Assembly (NCBI RefSeq): GCF_020085105.1
Contig: NC_058052.1
Location: 21,829,733 to 21,893,732 of the forward strand
Length of the DNA: 64,000 nt
Direction: 5' to 3'
DNA from: Siniperca chuatsi
Taxonomy: Eukaryota; Chordata; Actinopteri; Centrarchiformes; Sinipercidae
The translations under genes and the position numbers were made by a program. This document shows, one piece after another, positions 24,307-36,229 of this stretch. The notes below the pieces were generated by a model. It ran no database searches and was not told the DNA's origin. It worked only from the letters and a program-made list of their open reading frames with translations. Within the stretch, counting starts at the first letter, position 1. Every line of letters begins with the position of its first letter.

Positions 24307-25384
24307 TTAGAAGAACAGAGTGTTCCTCTGCAGGCGTGACCCCACCTTCTTGAAGAGGGCTTTTAATTTGCATAGTTTGCAATGCTTAATCTTCATCATC
24401 CTTTCTTTCCTGCCATCCGCCTCTCCACTATCCCCCTCCAGGCCCAGCCAGGGGCTCCACACCCCTCCGTGGAGCTCAGGGTCAGCCATAGGATCATCTG
24501 GTGGATTCCTGGCCATCACAGCTGTCTGGTTGTACTCTGCCAGCCTGGTCAGCAGATGTTTCACTACCTCTGGACGAGCTTCCGCCAGGTCAGATCTCTC
24601 GTAGGGGTCACAGGTAACATTAAACAGCCAAACTGACTTCCCCAGCTTATTGCGCCGCTTCTCAAGTCTTTGCCACCGTTCTGGACCACTGGGAAGAGCC
24701 TGTGGTGGTATCCAGTCCCCGTCACCTACATTTCCTGTCAATAGCTTCCAGTCCCCAGCTCTTATTGCTGCCCTTACGGCTGTGTCCCAGATCCCAAAGC
24801 CATTGAGTACCAACGCCTTGTCATATGGCTCCCCGGGCTTCCTGGAGACAGGATCAATGTTGAATAGGATTTCAGTGCGAGGACAGGGTAGGCCCTCGCT
24901 GATGGTCCCCCACACATCGTGACCGTCTAGGCCACGGTGGGACTGCAGGGCCCCGGCCAGCCCCAGTAATGTGGGATACCAGTCAGAAACATGGATCAGT
25001 GCTCTGCTGACTACACCCTTCCTCTTCAGGAGGGGACTGTGAACAAAGCCTACAGCCCGGATGCCCCCTTCCCAGTAGGTCCCTTTGCCACCTCTCAGTG
25101 GCCAGTTGCTCCCCCCAGAGAGCGGCTGCCCACCGTTATCAGATGAGTAGATCAGTACTGAATTTTGATAGAGCCCACTAGTCTTCAGTTCCTGGACCAC
25201 TTTTCCAACCCCGTCGTCCAGGCAGCTCAGCATGGCTGCATAGTGGCGCCTGAGACGATTGCCTTGGGAATCATAGTGGTGCAGAAAATGGTCTGGTACC
25301 TGCAAGGGTGTATGGGGAGCCTGAAGGGACAGATAGAGGAAGAGTGGTTTATGGGGTTCGTGGCTCCTCAGGATCTGCTTCACT
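24307..25384 (-). CDS. Arylsulfatase coding exon 3
   Basis: This exon starts after AACCAG| and begins with the last base of an Arg codon. It carries [39 protein letters not shown], the [10 protein letters not shown] region and the basic C-terminus, then TAA at 24307-24309. It is preceded by a 91-bp intron. Confidence 0.94.
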
Positions 25385-26931
25385 CTGGTTGGACAGAGGG
25401 TTTTTAAAGTATTTTTAGAGTTTGTCTCTTTGTATGTATGAATCTGTTTAATTTAATTTATACCTTGATGCTCACCTCTCTATGTAGAGCAGAGTGGAGT
25501 AGTTGCCGGTTATCTCCCAGGCAGGCCTGTCTCCGTCATGCAGGTCAAATCCACAAGCTTCAGCCCCGTCACAGCTCTTATAGGAGAAATGGTCTCCACT
25601 GCCAGTCAGTGTGCCCAGGAAACTCTGAAAGCCACGTCCTGTGGGTAGGCAGCTCGGCCTGCAGAAGCCCAGGTGCCATTTCCCCACCATGTGTGTGGAG
25701 TATCCAGCTTCAACCAGACACTCTGGTAGTGTGGGAATGTCTGGAGGCAGGCAGAGAGGTTGACGTGGTCGGATGATCGAATGCTGGAGTCCAGTGTGAA
25801 TCTGGTAGCTGGCAAGATGTGAAAGTGTGAGAGAAGATGAGAAGAAAGCAGTGTCTTGATAAGATGTATATCATAATAGCACAATAATGGGAAATTTCAC
25901 AGATGGTTCAAGAAATATTGCACCCTTGGATACTCTCATATTGTAACACATCATCAAGCAAAGATGTTCAGTGATTTTACAGAATTATTTTATGATAAGG
26001 AGCTGTAATTTTACTTTTTTGTAAAATCTGCACTTAAAATATGTCAGTGTTAGGTCACTTTATCTACATTTGGCCAGTTTTCCACAGAGATAATAAAAAT
26101 TCAGAACAGACTCAGAAATACAATAGCTGTTTTTTATACTGTTTTATTGTGGATTTGCCCTTTAAAGATTAGATTAAGTGTAGTTTATTAGTTTTGATAT
26201 CGCTACGATGTGAGACAGCTTCTGTGGCATACCTCTCAAGCAGTCAACACACTGAAGTCAATAAAACTGATCAGTTCTGATTTTGTAGCCAATATCATGA
26301 TCAATCAAATTGTACTTTTAGGTCTCGAAACAGGATTTTATTCCAGTAAAACAGGTTTTAGAAGAAAAATGATCTCTTTGCTTTTTTCATACACATCCAT
26401 AACTTGGAATACAGGTATATTTTGTTCTATTGATTAGATAAGATAAATAATTTAGTACTTGATCTTGGCTCTAAAGGTGGTACTTTTATTTTATGGCCTT
26501 ACTTGTACTGGAAGCTGCCCCATTATTGAATACACCATTATATATGTTAGCAAAAGACAAAAAGCCTATAAATCCTATGCATAATTATATCATATGAGAA
26601 CAGATGCAGTAACTGAATCATTTTCCGATCGTAATAATGATGTAATTACTCACCGCCCTGTCATGAGTTGACTGCGAGAGGGTGAGCAGATAGGCTGGAC
26701 GTAATAATTTTCAAGTTTGACCCCCTCTGCTGCCAGCTTGTCCAACACAGGAGTGTGGATGTCCGAGCCATGGTAGCCAATGTCTCCGTAACCCTGGTCA
26801 TCCACCATGATAAAGATAAGGTGTGGGGGCCTGGGCCTTTCCATAGACTTGTGTACACCCAGGCAGCCAAGGCCACTGAGCAAGGTCACCCCAATCACCA
26901 GGAAAAACACAGAGCAGATTCCTCCCCTCAT
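24307..26931 (-). CDS. Arylsulfatase of the ARSI/ARSJ type, complete, three coding exons
   Basis: This is a type I sulfatase of 562 aa, predicted to hydrolyse sulfate esters; the natural substrates of ARSI/ARSJ are poorly known. Coding exons are 26654-26931, 25476-25808 and 24307-25384, all with GT-AG junctions and agreeing phases (278+333+1078 nt = 563 codons). Residues 1-27 form a hydrophobic signal peptide. Metal-binding aspartates are in VDDQGYGD (44-45). The catalytic C82 is in CSPSR, the CxPSR motif converted to formylglycine. GKWHLG is at 135-140, HTPLQ near 228, DNGG at 286-289 and [10 protein letters not shown] near 302-311. N-glycosylation sequons include NYS, NVT and NQT. The basic Cys-containing end [12 protein letters not shown] is the C-terminal mark shared by ARSI and ARSJ and absent from ARSB. 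The start is the first ATG of the frame, with G at -3. A TTG nine bases upstream was ignored. Length matches the family (about 570-600 aa). I cannot say by eye whether it is closer to ARSI or ARSJ; its neighbours suggest a third paralogue. Confidence 0.93.
25476..25808 (-). CDS. Arylsulfatase coding exon 2
   Basis: This exon runs from acceptor GCCAG|CTACC to donor GAGAG|GTGAGC. It encodes [17 protein letters not shown] through [14 protein letters not shown] and CGFDLHDGD to [10 protein letters not shown]. The long frame at 25606-25884 in another phase is a shadow of it. Confidence 0.92.
26654..26931 (-). CDS. Arylsulfatase coding exon 1
   Basis: This exon holds the signal peptide, first metal ligands and the CSPSR active site. 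The donor is GGGCG|GTGAGT. It ends two bases into an Arg codon. The alternative upstream start TTG would add only three residues. Confidence 0.93.
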
Positions 26932-27193
26932 CTCCAGCAATGATTTTGTCTGTATTTTTCTGTTCTGCTTAGTCTGCAGTCAATAAATCTCAAACTGGAT
27001 CGCTACTGCAGAAAAATGGGCAGATCTGTGTGACCGAGGAGCTTGTCCAAAAGTCTTATCTGTCCATTAAGTATGAGTTGTCGTCTTTTTCTGGGGCTTC
27101 TTCTTGGTTTTGTGAGATGGGGCTGAGCTTGTGCCAGCTGCTGTGGTGGGTGGAGAAAAACTGCTGTCTCTAAGATGGGCAAGAAGTTGGTAG

Positions 27194-27195
<2 letters not shown>

Positions 27196-27260
<65 letters not shown>
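27196..27260. repeat. (TG)n microsatellite
   Basis: About 32 perfect TG units, roughly 265 bp upstream of the sulfatase start codon, so it may fall in that gene's promoter or leader. Confidence 0.95.
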
Positions 27261-27262
<2 letters not shown>

Positions 27263-27661
27263 AGACAGAGGCTTCTGTCTTTGCAGTTCGTTGCTACATT
27301 CCTCTGTACTTTCAGGCGCCTCATATGATGGCTGGGAAGACCTGGGCTACTGAAATCACACACACACACATACACCAGACACACATATATACTATACAGA
27401 CAGTATAAACAGACATTTTGTTCTTGGCTAACAACACCTAAGTACAAGAAAAACTACTTGTGGAAAGTCAAGATCAGCTTAAAATGGTCAACTTTTGGTC
27501 ATAAAGGTACAAAACACAAACTCAACCTGCAGTCAGTGCCAACATCACAGGAGAATAGACAGGAAAAACATGAACAACATGAGTTGAATGAAATAATGGC
27601 AAAGCAAAAGAGTTTTGTGAATGTGGTGCATAAAAGAATAAATACTGATAAAACAATGGTC

Positions 27662-27983
27662 TTAAAGAAATAGTTCAATATTTTGGGAATAATACGCTTA
27701 TTTGCTTTTTTTGCTGAGAGTGAGATAAGATCGATAACAATCTCATCTCTGTCCTCTAAATATGAAGCCACAGCCAGCAGCCGGTTAGCTTAGCATAAAG
27801 ACTGGAAACAGAGGCAAACAGCTGGCCTGGCTCTGTCTGAAGTTAACAAAATCAGCCTAAAACACCTCTACATTTCACCAATTAACATGTTATATGTCCT
27901 GAACTCCCATAAACCACAATTATTATTATTACCCTTCGGTCTTTGTATGGAGTTTGTGAAAATAAGTTTTTTAGGGCCTTTAA
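27662..27983 (+). mobile_element. TTAA-bounded teleost repeat
   Basis: It starts TTAAAGAAATAGTTCAATAT and ends GGGCCTTTAA. Internal blocks AGCCGGTTAGCTTAGCATAA and GGCCTGGCTCTGTCTGAAG match the reverse copy at 7262-7547. The bases immediately after (ATGGTCAGTTCAACC) look like the start of another TTAA-type element. Confidence 0.6.
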
Positions 27984-30900
27984 ATGGTCAGTTCAACCAA
28001 ATTTTTACATGTCATACAGACGTGTAACTAATACCATTATTAATTCATGCAATGCAATACTGGATCAGTGCCATCATTAATGTTATTTGTTCCACCTGTG
28101 ATTTTCCTGTTATTACAAGTCAAAACATCTGCTGTGAAAAGGTCCCATGAACCAGATACATTTGGAATGATGTGGAAACAAGCATGTTATAATGGCAGCA
28201 AGTCAGGTTAGCAAGATTTATTTGACAGGGAAGAAAAGAAAAGAAAAATAGGTAATGCTTATCAAACAAACACATCAGTCAGATCAAAAATCTGGAGAGA
28301 CCTGTCTTGCTCTCAATTCAGCAGTCAGTATTACATAAGAGCTTTGTGTCTTTTGTGTGTAACAAAGTTACACAAAGAGTCCATAATAAAGCATTATATA
28401 TTACTACTATTACTACTACTACCACGGTTACCAGAATTAGTCACTAATACTGTCATTACTGCTATTCTTTTCACTGCCACTCCTATTAAAGTGCTATTAT
28501 AACTGCTACAGCTTATATTTCAAACTATACTGTAAATCCCTAACAAAAAATAAATAACCCCTGCCATCTTTCTTTTGTTGCTTGACACTGCTCAATTAAT
28601 AGAGTCACCCAATAACGATTACTGCCTGTGCCGGGGCATTGAAACCAATCTGACTAGGGAGGAACATCCGGTGTTGTGATGAGAATGTGTATCGACCACA
28701 AGGCTCTTAGCCTTCACCTCACTGCCATCTCCTTCCCATAATACTAAGAGGAAATCAATGCCTCAGATACTAGTCCATTTCCTGCGCTGTAGAAGCAAAC
28801 TCATGTTGCCTCACCCTGTGGGAAATTTCACAGGCTTTTTGCCCACAGTGTAAGTGAGGCCTATGCTGGACAGATTGAGATCCATGGCAGGAGAAGGAAA
28901 GATGACGATGATGTAAGAATGAGGCTGACAAAGTGGGTGGGGGTGATACATTGAAATGGATTAGATGAAAGGATTGGTGGGAAACGGTAACATTTGAAAA
29001 GGAATATATAACTTGAAATTGAGCAATAGTAACAACAACAAGAAAAAAGAGGGCTAACAGTGAGACAAAAAGAAATAATGTGCAGAAAAAGAAAGCTTCA
29101 GTGTCTAAAATAAGAGTATAGCATAAACAAAGTGGCATAAAAGGAGCAGTTACTCTGTCTTGCTGTGTATGTACGCCTGGTTCTCTGGGTGTAGCCATCA
29201 GTTTGCCTCAGGGAAATGCAGCACGACATGAACTCCGTTTTACTGTGAAGAGGGGGGAGGAGAGGGAGGGGGGCTGTAAAATGGAAAGTGACAAATGTCT
29301 TCTTGAGGCGTAGAGAGAGCAAGGGATTGTGTTCTTTCCTCGACTGTCTGTATATTTCAGAGGGATCACAAAGAGATGATATTAGCGAAACCTCTTTTGT
29401 ATAATCTGTGTTGTCTGCAGAGGTGCATTTTAAAGGCCCACCATGATGAAAAAAAAATGAGAAAGATTTATGTGATGTCAAAAATTAAATAAAACGTTTA
29501 AAAAGTCAATTTTTAAGTAGAATGTTTTTTGCAACATTTTAAGGGACACTGTGTTATCATCAAATGCCCTTTCTGTAGTGCAACAAAGGGGAAATAGTGT
29601 GTCTATGTAGCGCAAAGGATGCAACTTATAGCATAGTTTGTATTTGTACAGTGTGTTTGCTTGTGAACATGTGTGTGTGCGTGTGTTGGTGTGTTTTGGA
29701 AAAGGCAGTGGTGCAGAGTAGAAGAGAGGAGGAGTGGGTGTGATTTATTCATGACGACGAATAAGTGACTCTCTCGATCAGGAGCCACTCTGTTGAGCTA
29801 GAGCTAAAGTAGGGGAGTGCGTGCGTGTGTGTGTCTAACTGTGTCTGAAAATGACCTTTAATTTCAAGCCTATCATCCAACATAAAACATTTTTCATGTT
29901 AAGAAGTCCCCATCTGAGATTTTATTTTGTATTTCAAATAGTCCACCATATGCGCATGGTACAGTAGATGGGGGTCAGTACTGGCTAATAGAAAATTATG
30001 TCATTGATACTTATGGATCCCTGCCTAACTCAAAAAGCAGGGCTGGATTTCTAAAATCTTCCTAAAAGATGCATTTAAAGCTGCACCTGGCAACTTTGCA
30101 TATATAAAAAGTTAAACTCAGAAATCAAGTTCCACCAGCACTATAGCAGTGTAACATGATGGCAATGACCAAGTTACCATGCCTTTGCACTGTAATTGCA
30201 CTGGACCAACACTGTAGTGCCAAAGTACCATCCCACAGTAGCCTACTATAATAGCTGAAAAAGGATCATGACTTTATAGCTTTATGGAAGTACTACTAGC
30301 ATATACTGTACTATACTGTATGAGCTGTACAAACTGTACAAACAAGAAAAGGGTAGAGCCATGTTTGTTGTGATGTTACTGGAAACCTCGGCACAGTATG
30401 TTGAATTTAAACATTATTGTTGCGACAGACAAATATTTTATCATGGGTAGACTGCAGGAAACTGTGAAAAAATTAACCTTTAAAGATGCAACCTACCGCT
30501 GGAAAATAGGTTTTAAATAAATAAGGCAGACATAGACAATGGTATCGTGACCAACTCACAGAGTAATGCAATGTTCTAAGGTTGATTGGCTAATGTTGAA
30601 CCTTGTCTTGCAGCTCCAGTTTGTCACCTTTATGAACTTATGGGAATGTGGCCAGTCCAGATAGCATCAATATCAGGTTTTACCTGCTGACACTGCTCTT
30701 TCATAACAGTTGAAATTATGCCCACAAAAAATATCTGGTACATAGTACCTTTTAGTGCTGTGTGATACACTGAAACTATATACTGTGTGTAGGTGGTCCA
30801 AAGTTGAGTCTGTCTCTCAGTACACCAGTGGAACTGGCAGACGGGGGCTCTGAGACATTACACAAACATCGTCACTCCCACCTGCCTTCAAGGTGACACT

Positions 30901-31439
30901 GACAGAGACCCTGGCTCTGCTGCTCCTGAAATACTCGAGGATCATCTTCCAGCCACAAGAAACTCAATCCACTCGCTATTCTCCTCACCTCACTCAGTGA
31001 TGGATTGACAAGATGAGGCTAAGGGCTGGGTGACGACTCAGTCTCATCAAACAAACCACCCACAAAGAGAATGCTGGTGGCCTTATGTCAAATTCACAAA
31101 CTTTGGGTAAACTTTTCCTCTGTGTCCTATTCCTCCTCTTTACAGTACCTCCATTTCCCCTGAGGAGAGTGACTGCTGGCTTTGACTCATCAAAAATGAA
31201 AGGGATTACACAAGCCCAATGTGTGTACAGTATGTGTGTGTGCATACTGTGGTGGTACAGTCAGTGGAGAGTGCCACCGTGAGGATTAAAGGAATAATGC
31301 AAACAAATTGAGAGCAAAGATGATAGAGAAGGAATAATAAAGGGCCCTGCTTCTCAGAAATATGCCATGGAGGCCCTCAAGCATGCTGACTTTTTTTTTC
31401 ATCCAAACACTATAGAAGCTGGTTCTATTAATTAATATC

Positions 31440-31872
31440 AGTAGGAAGAAATATATAATAAATTCAAGAGGATGGAGTGGAAATTTGCAACACTTGAGAA
31501 AGGCCGGTACAATGGCTGTGTGTGGATGTTTAATGGTCCAGTATGTAGGATTTAGTGGCATCTAGAGGTGAAATTGCAGTTTGCAACCATTTGAATACTG
31601 CTCGGATCATCCTCCCGTTCCAAGTGTGTAGGAGAAACTATGATGACTGCGAAACTTGTGAAAAACGCAAAAGGCCCCATCTAGAGCCAGTGATTGGTTT
31701 GTCATGGCGACCTTCGTGGAAGAGGACCTGCTCCAGCTGTAGATAAATTCTAAGGTAATGAAAACACAACTATTCTTATTTTCAGGCGATTATACACTAA
31801 TGAAAACATACAAATATTATATTCCATTTCTGCAAACAGCTCCTCCTAAATGTTACATTCTGGACCTTTAAG
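31440..31872 (+). mobile_element. TTAA-type MITE, copy 1 (left of synpo2l)
   Basis: The core begins TTAATGGTCCAGTATGTAGG near 31529 and ends TTACATTCTGGACCTTTAA. About 90 bp to its left (GGATGGAGTGGAAATTTGCA onward) are also shared with the inverted copy at 40923-41461. The frames read here, such as EIAVCNHLNTAR, recur in that copy because it is the same repeat; they are not genes. Confidence 0.7.
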
Positions 31873-31902
31873 TTGAGAGTTGAGTGTTTAAGTTTACAAG
31901 TA

Positions 31903-31950
31903 TCAGAATCAGAATCAGAAATACTTTATTGATCCCCGAGGGGAAACTCT
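31903..31950 (-). mobile_element. LINE 3'-tail fragment (ACTTTATTGATCCCC type)
   Basis: TCAGAATCAGAAATACTTTA followed by TTGATCCCCGAGGGGAAACT is the well-known terminus of a fish LINE family. Only the last 50 bp are present. Confidence 0.65.
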
Positions 31951-32039
31951 TTTCAAAGTACGTGCATTTATTCTTTAAAGTTACTCACAGTTTAAAGATA
32001 ATGCTATCAAGGGGGAAAACAGGAAGGATCATGTACTGA

Positions 32040-32046
32040 CACACAC

Positions 32047-32082
<36 letters not shown>
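32040..32082. repeat. (CA)n microsatellite, one interruption
   Basis: About 20 CA units interrupted by one AG. Confidence 0.92.
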
Positions 32083-32086
<4 letters not shown>

Positions 32087-33942
32087 AACAGCCAAGCAAC
32101 CAGTGAAGGGAACTATCAGTCTGGTTTTGTCTTTGACCAATCATAGCTTGGTTAGAGTTACCTGTTGTATAACATATTTTTTTACACCACTGTTTTGTGT
32201 GGGTTTGCAGGTGTATGTGTGTGTGTGTGACTCACTGGTGACAGCACACGGAGGTTATTAGGGGCCACCTGGCGTGATGCCGCCTCTGTGTCATGAAGCA
32301 GATGACAGGACTTATCTTTCCCAGGACAGTGGGAGTCCTGGGAGAGATGCAGCACAGTCTGTCACAAACTGGGGTCAGGAGTTCAGCGTATGAGGGGGAA
32401 ACGGGCTGGAGGCACAGAACAAGAGTCAGTCAGTGTGAAGGAAAGTGGTTCAAGTGGTTGCAATTAGAGCAGTAATTTTTTGCTAACACGCATCTCATGC
32501 AGTAAAGAAAAAGACATTCTGGCGTTGGCATGACAGTGAAACTGAAGGACGGGCCTGCCACACAGCAAAAACTCAGATCTGGACCAACTTAAAGCCAGAA
32601 CAACTTATTTAAACATTTTCTGCAGGTGGAAGAGTGAGCAATATGGCTTCACATGATGTGATCAAGATCCATCATACATTATTATGTAGTTAAACAGAAT
32701 TACAATTGCATTGCACACACAGTCTGATAGCTTAAAAATGACAAGAAATATAGAGTTATATACAAAAACTTAAAAAATAGATCAAATGCACATTTAGTTC
32801 ATATGGCCAAATAGGAAGGCCACCATATATATTTATATGAAATTACAATAAATTACAATAAAGATACAATTTCATCAAAATATACACATGTAATCCAAAG
32901 CAATCCTCAAAGGAAATTTAAAAAAGTAAAGAAGGCACCTTAAAAAATCCAAGATAGACCTCACAGTACTGTAAATGAAACTAGTTAAGGAGGCGACCAT
33001 GTAAAAAAGGACCATAACAAGACACAGCAAGATAAATACACTCATAATTTATGATAAACTTCAACAAATGTGAGACTGGCCTCATTACCCCAGATTCTTA
33101 TGATTTATGTTGTCAAAGGTTATAACTGCTGTGTGAAAAATGCAGTAAGCACTGTTTTTACAAAAAGAGAGAACGTGAACTGGACGGCACTATCAACTGT
33201 ATCATGACACAGTACTCATACACAAAGCTGGAATCTGAACAAAGCTTAAATAATTTAGTTACTTCCCAGAATAAGTCTAAAGTTTAAAAATATATTGCAA
33301 AATCTCAGAAGTATACCTCCTTCAAAGGGAAAACCAACCTTTTTAACTTAACATTTTAAAAATGTGAGACTCTCCAGGGTCATATAAAATGTGTTTCCAA
33401 AATGGTACAGTATAGTGTCGAGTACAATATGTCCTCTAAAGCTACACTGTGGAAAGGAAATGAATTTCTACGAAAAATGTTTTAATATGCATAGGTTATA
33501 TTGCATGCATTTCTCTGCATAGAACAGAAACTACAAGTTTTAAAATGTTTAAATTTTTGCATTCACTGCCTCATTAATGTGCACAGTCTAAATATTCCTG
33601 CTTAAAAGAAACTAGTCTTAAATGAATTACACAAATGTTTAGAATAGTCTCCATCCTTACTTTTTGTATCTACTTTTATTAAACATATACACTGTTCACT
33701 TTGTGCACTGCCTTTTCTAAAAGCTCAGCTTACAACATCTTTATTAGTATGGCAGTGTTATTTTCACCTCATCCAAGCCAGGGGGCAGGGCTGGCAGTGG
33801 TTGGTTGGCAGTGTCTGCCATGCTGGCACACATGCATCAGTTAAAGGCCACTGGGCCTGTGCCTGCTGCAACTCAAGAGATCTGTCTGTCAAAGTCTTCT
33901 TAGGAAGGCAAGTTGGCCAACAGAGAAGTCATTAAATAGAAA

Positions 33943-33945
<3 letters not shown>

Positions 33946-33973
<28 letters not shown>
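33946..33973. repeat. (GA)n microsatellite
   Basis: 14 perfect GA units. Confidence 0.93.
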
Positions 33974-36229
33974 ACAGAGAAAATGTCTAACACTCTTCAC
34001 AGTAAAAATAGTTGCAAAAGAGGGGGAAAATAAGACACACCAAGAAACAGAAAGAGAAAACCTTGAAAGGAGAGATAGGCAGACACAAACTAATTAACAG
34101 AGAGAACATGAGAGGGACGAAGCTGTCTCCACACTTAACAGTTTTCCCATGTCCACAGGAAAAAACACTCAGCTTCCTCCAGTTCCTGTGTTAAAGCTCT
34201 GCTGCACTCTTATGCACGACTTTAATTTATTTTGTTGCCACGACACAATAGAAAGCATATGGAATAAAAAAACATATGGAGCCACAGGAGAAAGTAAAAT
34301 GTTTCAGCCATGCTGCTGCATATGGATTTTGACCTTTTTACCTTTCTTGAAAGACAGCCAATGACTTAGCCACAGCTCTCTGCAATGCAGTCTTTGTTTA
34401 GTTTGACAGAGAAACGGTCACTGACAGCCAACAGCACATTGCACTGTATTGGTTAAGTTGAACAAGTCTGTTATTTTTCTAATCTTAGATTTCTTACTCC
34501 TCTGCTGGGTTTTTGGAAATTATCTGATTGCTCACAAAGTTACAGGGTCTTTCAAGTCTCTCTCAGTAATACTGTGACAGCATTAAGGTTTTGGTTTTTG
34601 GACTCCGAGGTATGTGAGAACTTTAAAACAATGGTATTAAAAATGTCTCTATAAAACTCTAGACTCCAGTGAGTTTTTAACTGTTTAGAATTTGCAACCA
34701 AAACTTCCCCTTATATCTCAGTATAGCTAAAATACTGGTGCAGACTGTTTTTTTCATATCCTAAAATATTTTATGTATATTTTAGAATATGATCTGTGGA
34801 TGTAGTGGCATGCAGGCTAGTTTAAGAGCACGCTGAAAACTGCTTTTTGTGTATCATAAAGCTTGGTGTAAAGTGAGACATCCAACGCAAGAGGGTACTT
34901 AAGAATCTGTCAGATCTTATGTTAGCTATTTTCAACCACAAAAGAGACAAAAATTACCACTAAAATTATGTAATTATTGAGCTCCTGATGAGTAAAAGTT
35001 CCAGGAGGCCAACAACTAGCTTACTTTTAACCACTAGGGGGAGTGGTTGGCACAACTGATCTACAACTACATGTTTGTTCAGATATCTGTCTAATACTTC
35101 ACTTTCCCTTTGTAAATGCAGATCTAATATGAACTGGATCGATTGTATCTGTGTGGTTGAGCACTTGCTTTAACTGCGGTGTTCTGTTAGATCTGATACC
35201 GTCTCCAGGAGAGAGGATGACATTTTTTGAGTGTCTGACCCCGGACTGATCTTGGTTACTATCCTGAGGTCTGGAGACAGCTGCAGAGCAAGGCTGCCAA
35301 AGGGAGTAGCTATCATTGGTAACCTTCTGCAGCATTGATAATGGCAGCGTTGCTCTTCTAGCAAGGGGATCATCCAGCCTCTATCAACAGGTTTAAAGGC
35401 CTGTCAATGCCCCAAAGGAAAACATAACATAGTTAAAGCAAGTGTATGTCCACTGAGACTGTGTGCAGTGGAGATTGTGATGTTTGTGTTTGTTAGATTT
35501 TTTCAGTGCTTAAATTAGATTAATATTAGAGTGAGTTTTAAGTTCAAGTTAAGATATAGATATAAAACAGGAAAGACAAGGAACAGAAAGGAACAAGAGA
35601 AGAGAAGAGAAGAGAAAGATCGAAACAATGTGAAAGATATAACCAAAGTCACGCTGGATCATGGGGTTCATAAATCAAATGTTTCAAAAATGTATGGCCA
35701 GTTTCTCAGATGACTTTTAAGTTTAGATCAAACTTGACAGTGTCCTTCATGAGCACGGACCCAATGACTTAGTTTTAACTAACCAGACTAGAATTTTAGA
35801 TTTTATTTCCTTCACCCAATAAATGTATCTGAGCCACTAGTATGTGTTGCCTTAGTGAATGTGGTTATACACACTTAGTCAGTGTGTTACACTCTAGTAT
35901 TGATGATTTACTTAAATCAATTTTATGTGGAAACCCCAAGAAAACATCCTTCAGTTCAAGCCAGGCTGCAGGTAGTACTTTGACTTTTTTCACCTCAGCA
36001 GTATGTGAAAAAAAGTTGGTGCAACTACAATAAACTAGTACCAAAATCAACTAATCTGAGAGTAAAATATGGGGTTTAAATGTGCCTATAAAAATGGTTT
36101 CAACATTATTTCAAAATCAAAATCCATGAAACTGGTAATGCACTCTTATTGCACCAGTTTGAACCTGACTGAATATTACTGTATTATATTAATATTACTA
36201 TAAATCTACAACCACTGTGCATGTTTTTT

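Noticed and set aside
25606..25884. 92-codon minus frame overlapping sulfatase exon 2
   Set aside because: It is out of phase with the conserved sulfatase reading; the correct phase gives [14 protein letters not shown].
24307..26931. Assignment of the sulfatase as ARSB
   Set aside because: The C-terminal [12 protein letters not shown] tail and closer block-by-block match point to ARSI/ARSJ; ARSB lacks that tail.
27067..27447. A 126-codon minus frame with a long His-Thr run
   Set aside because: It is produced by the TG microsatellite at 27196-27260.
28770..29481. Two overlapping minus frames of 142 and 127 codons
   Set aside because: They overlap in different phases, show no domain and read through Ser/Phe/Leu-rich low-complexity stretches.
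31286..31561. Frame TIKHPHTAIVPAFLKCCKF shared with 41276-41461
   Set aside because: This is again the same repeat read through its edge, not a protein family.
31555..31746. Conserved frame EIAVCNHLNTAR shared with 41037-41282
   Set aside because: Similarity between two frames looked like a small gene family, but both lie in copies of the same TTAA-type repeat.
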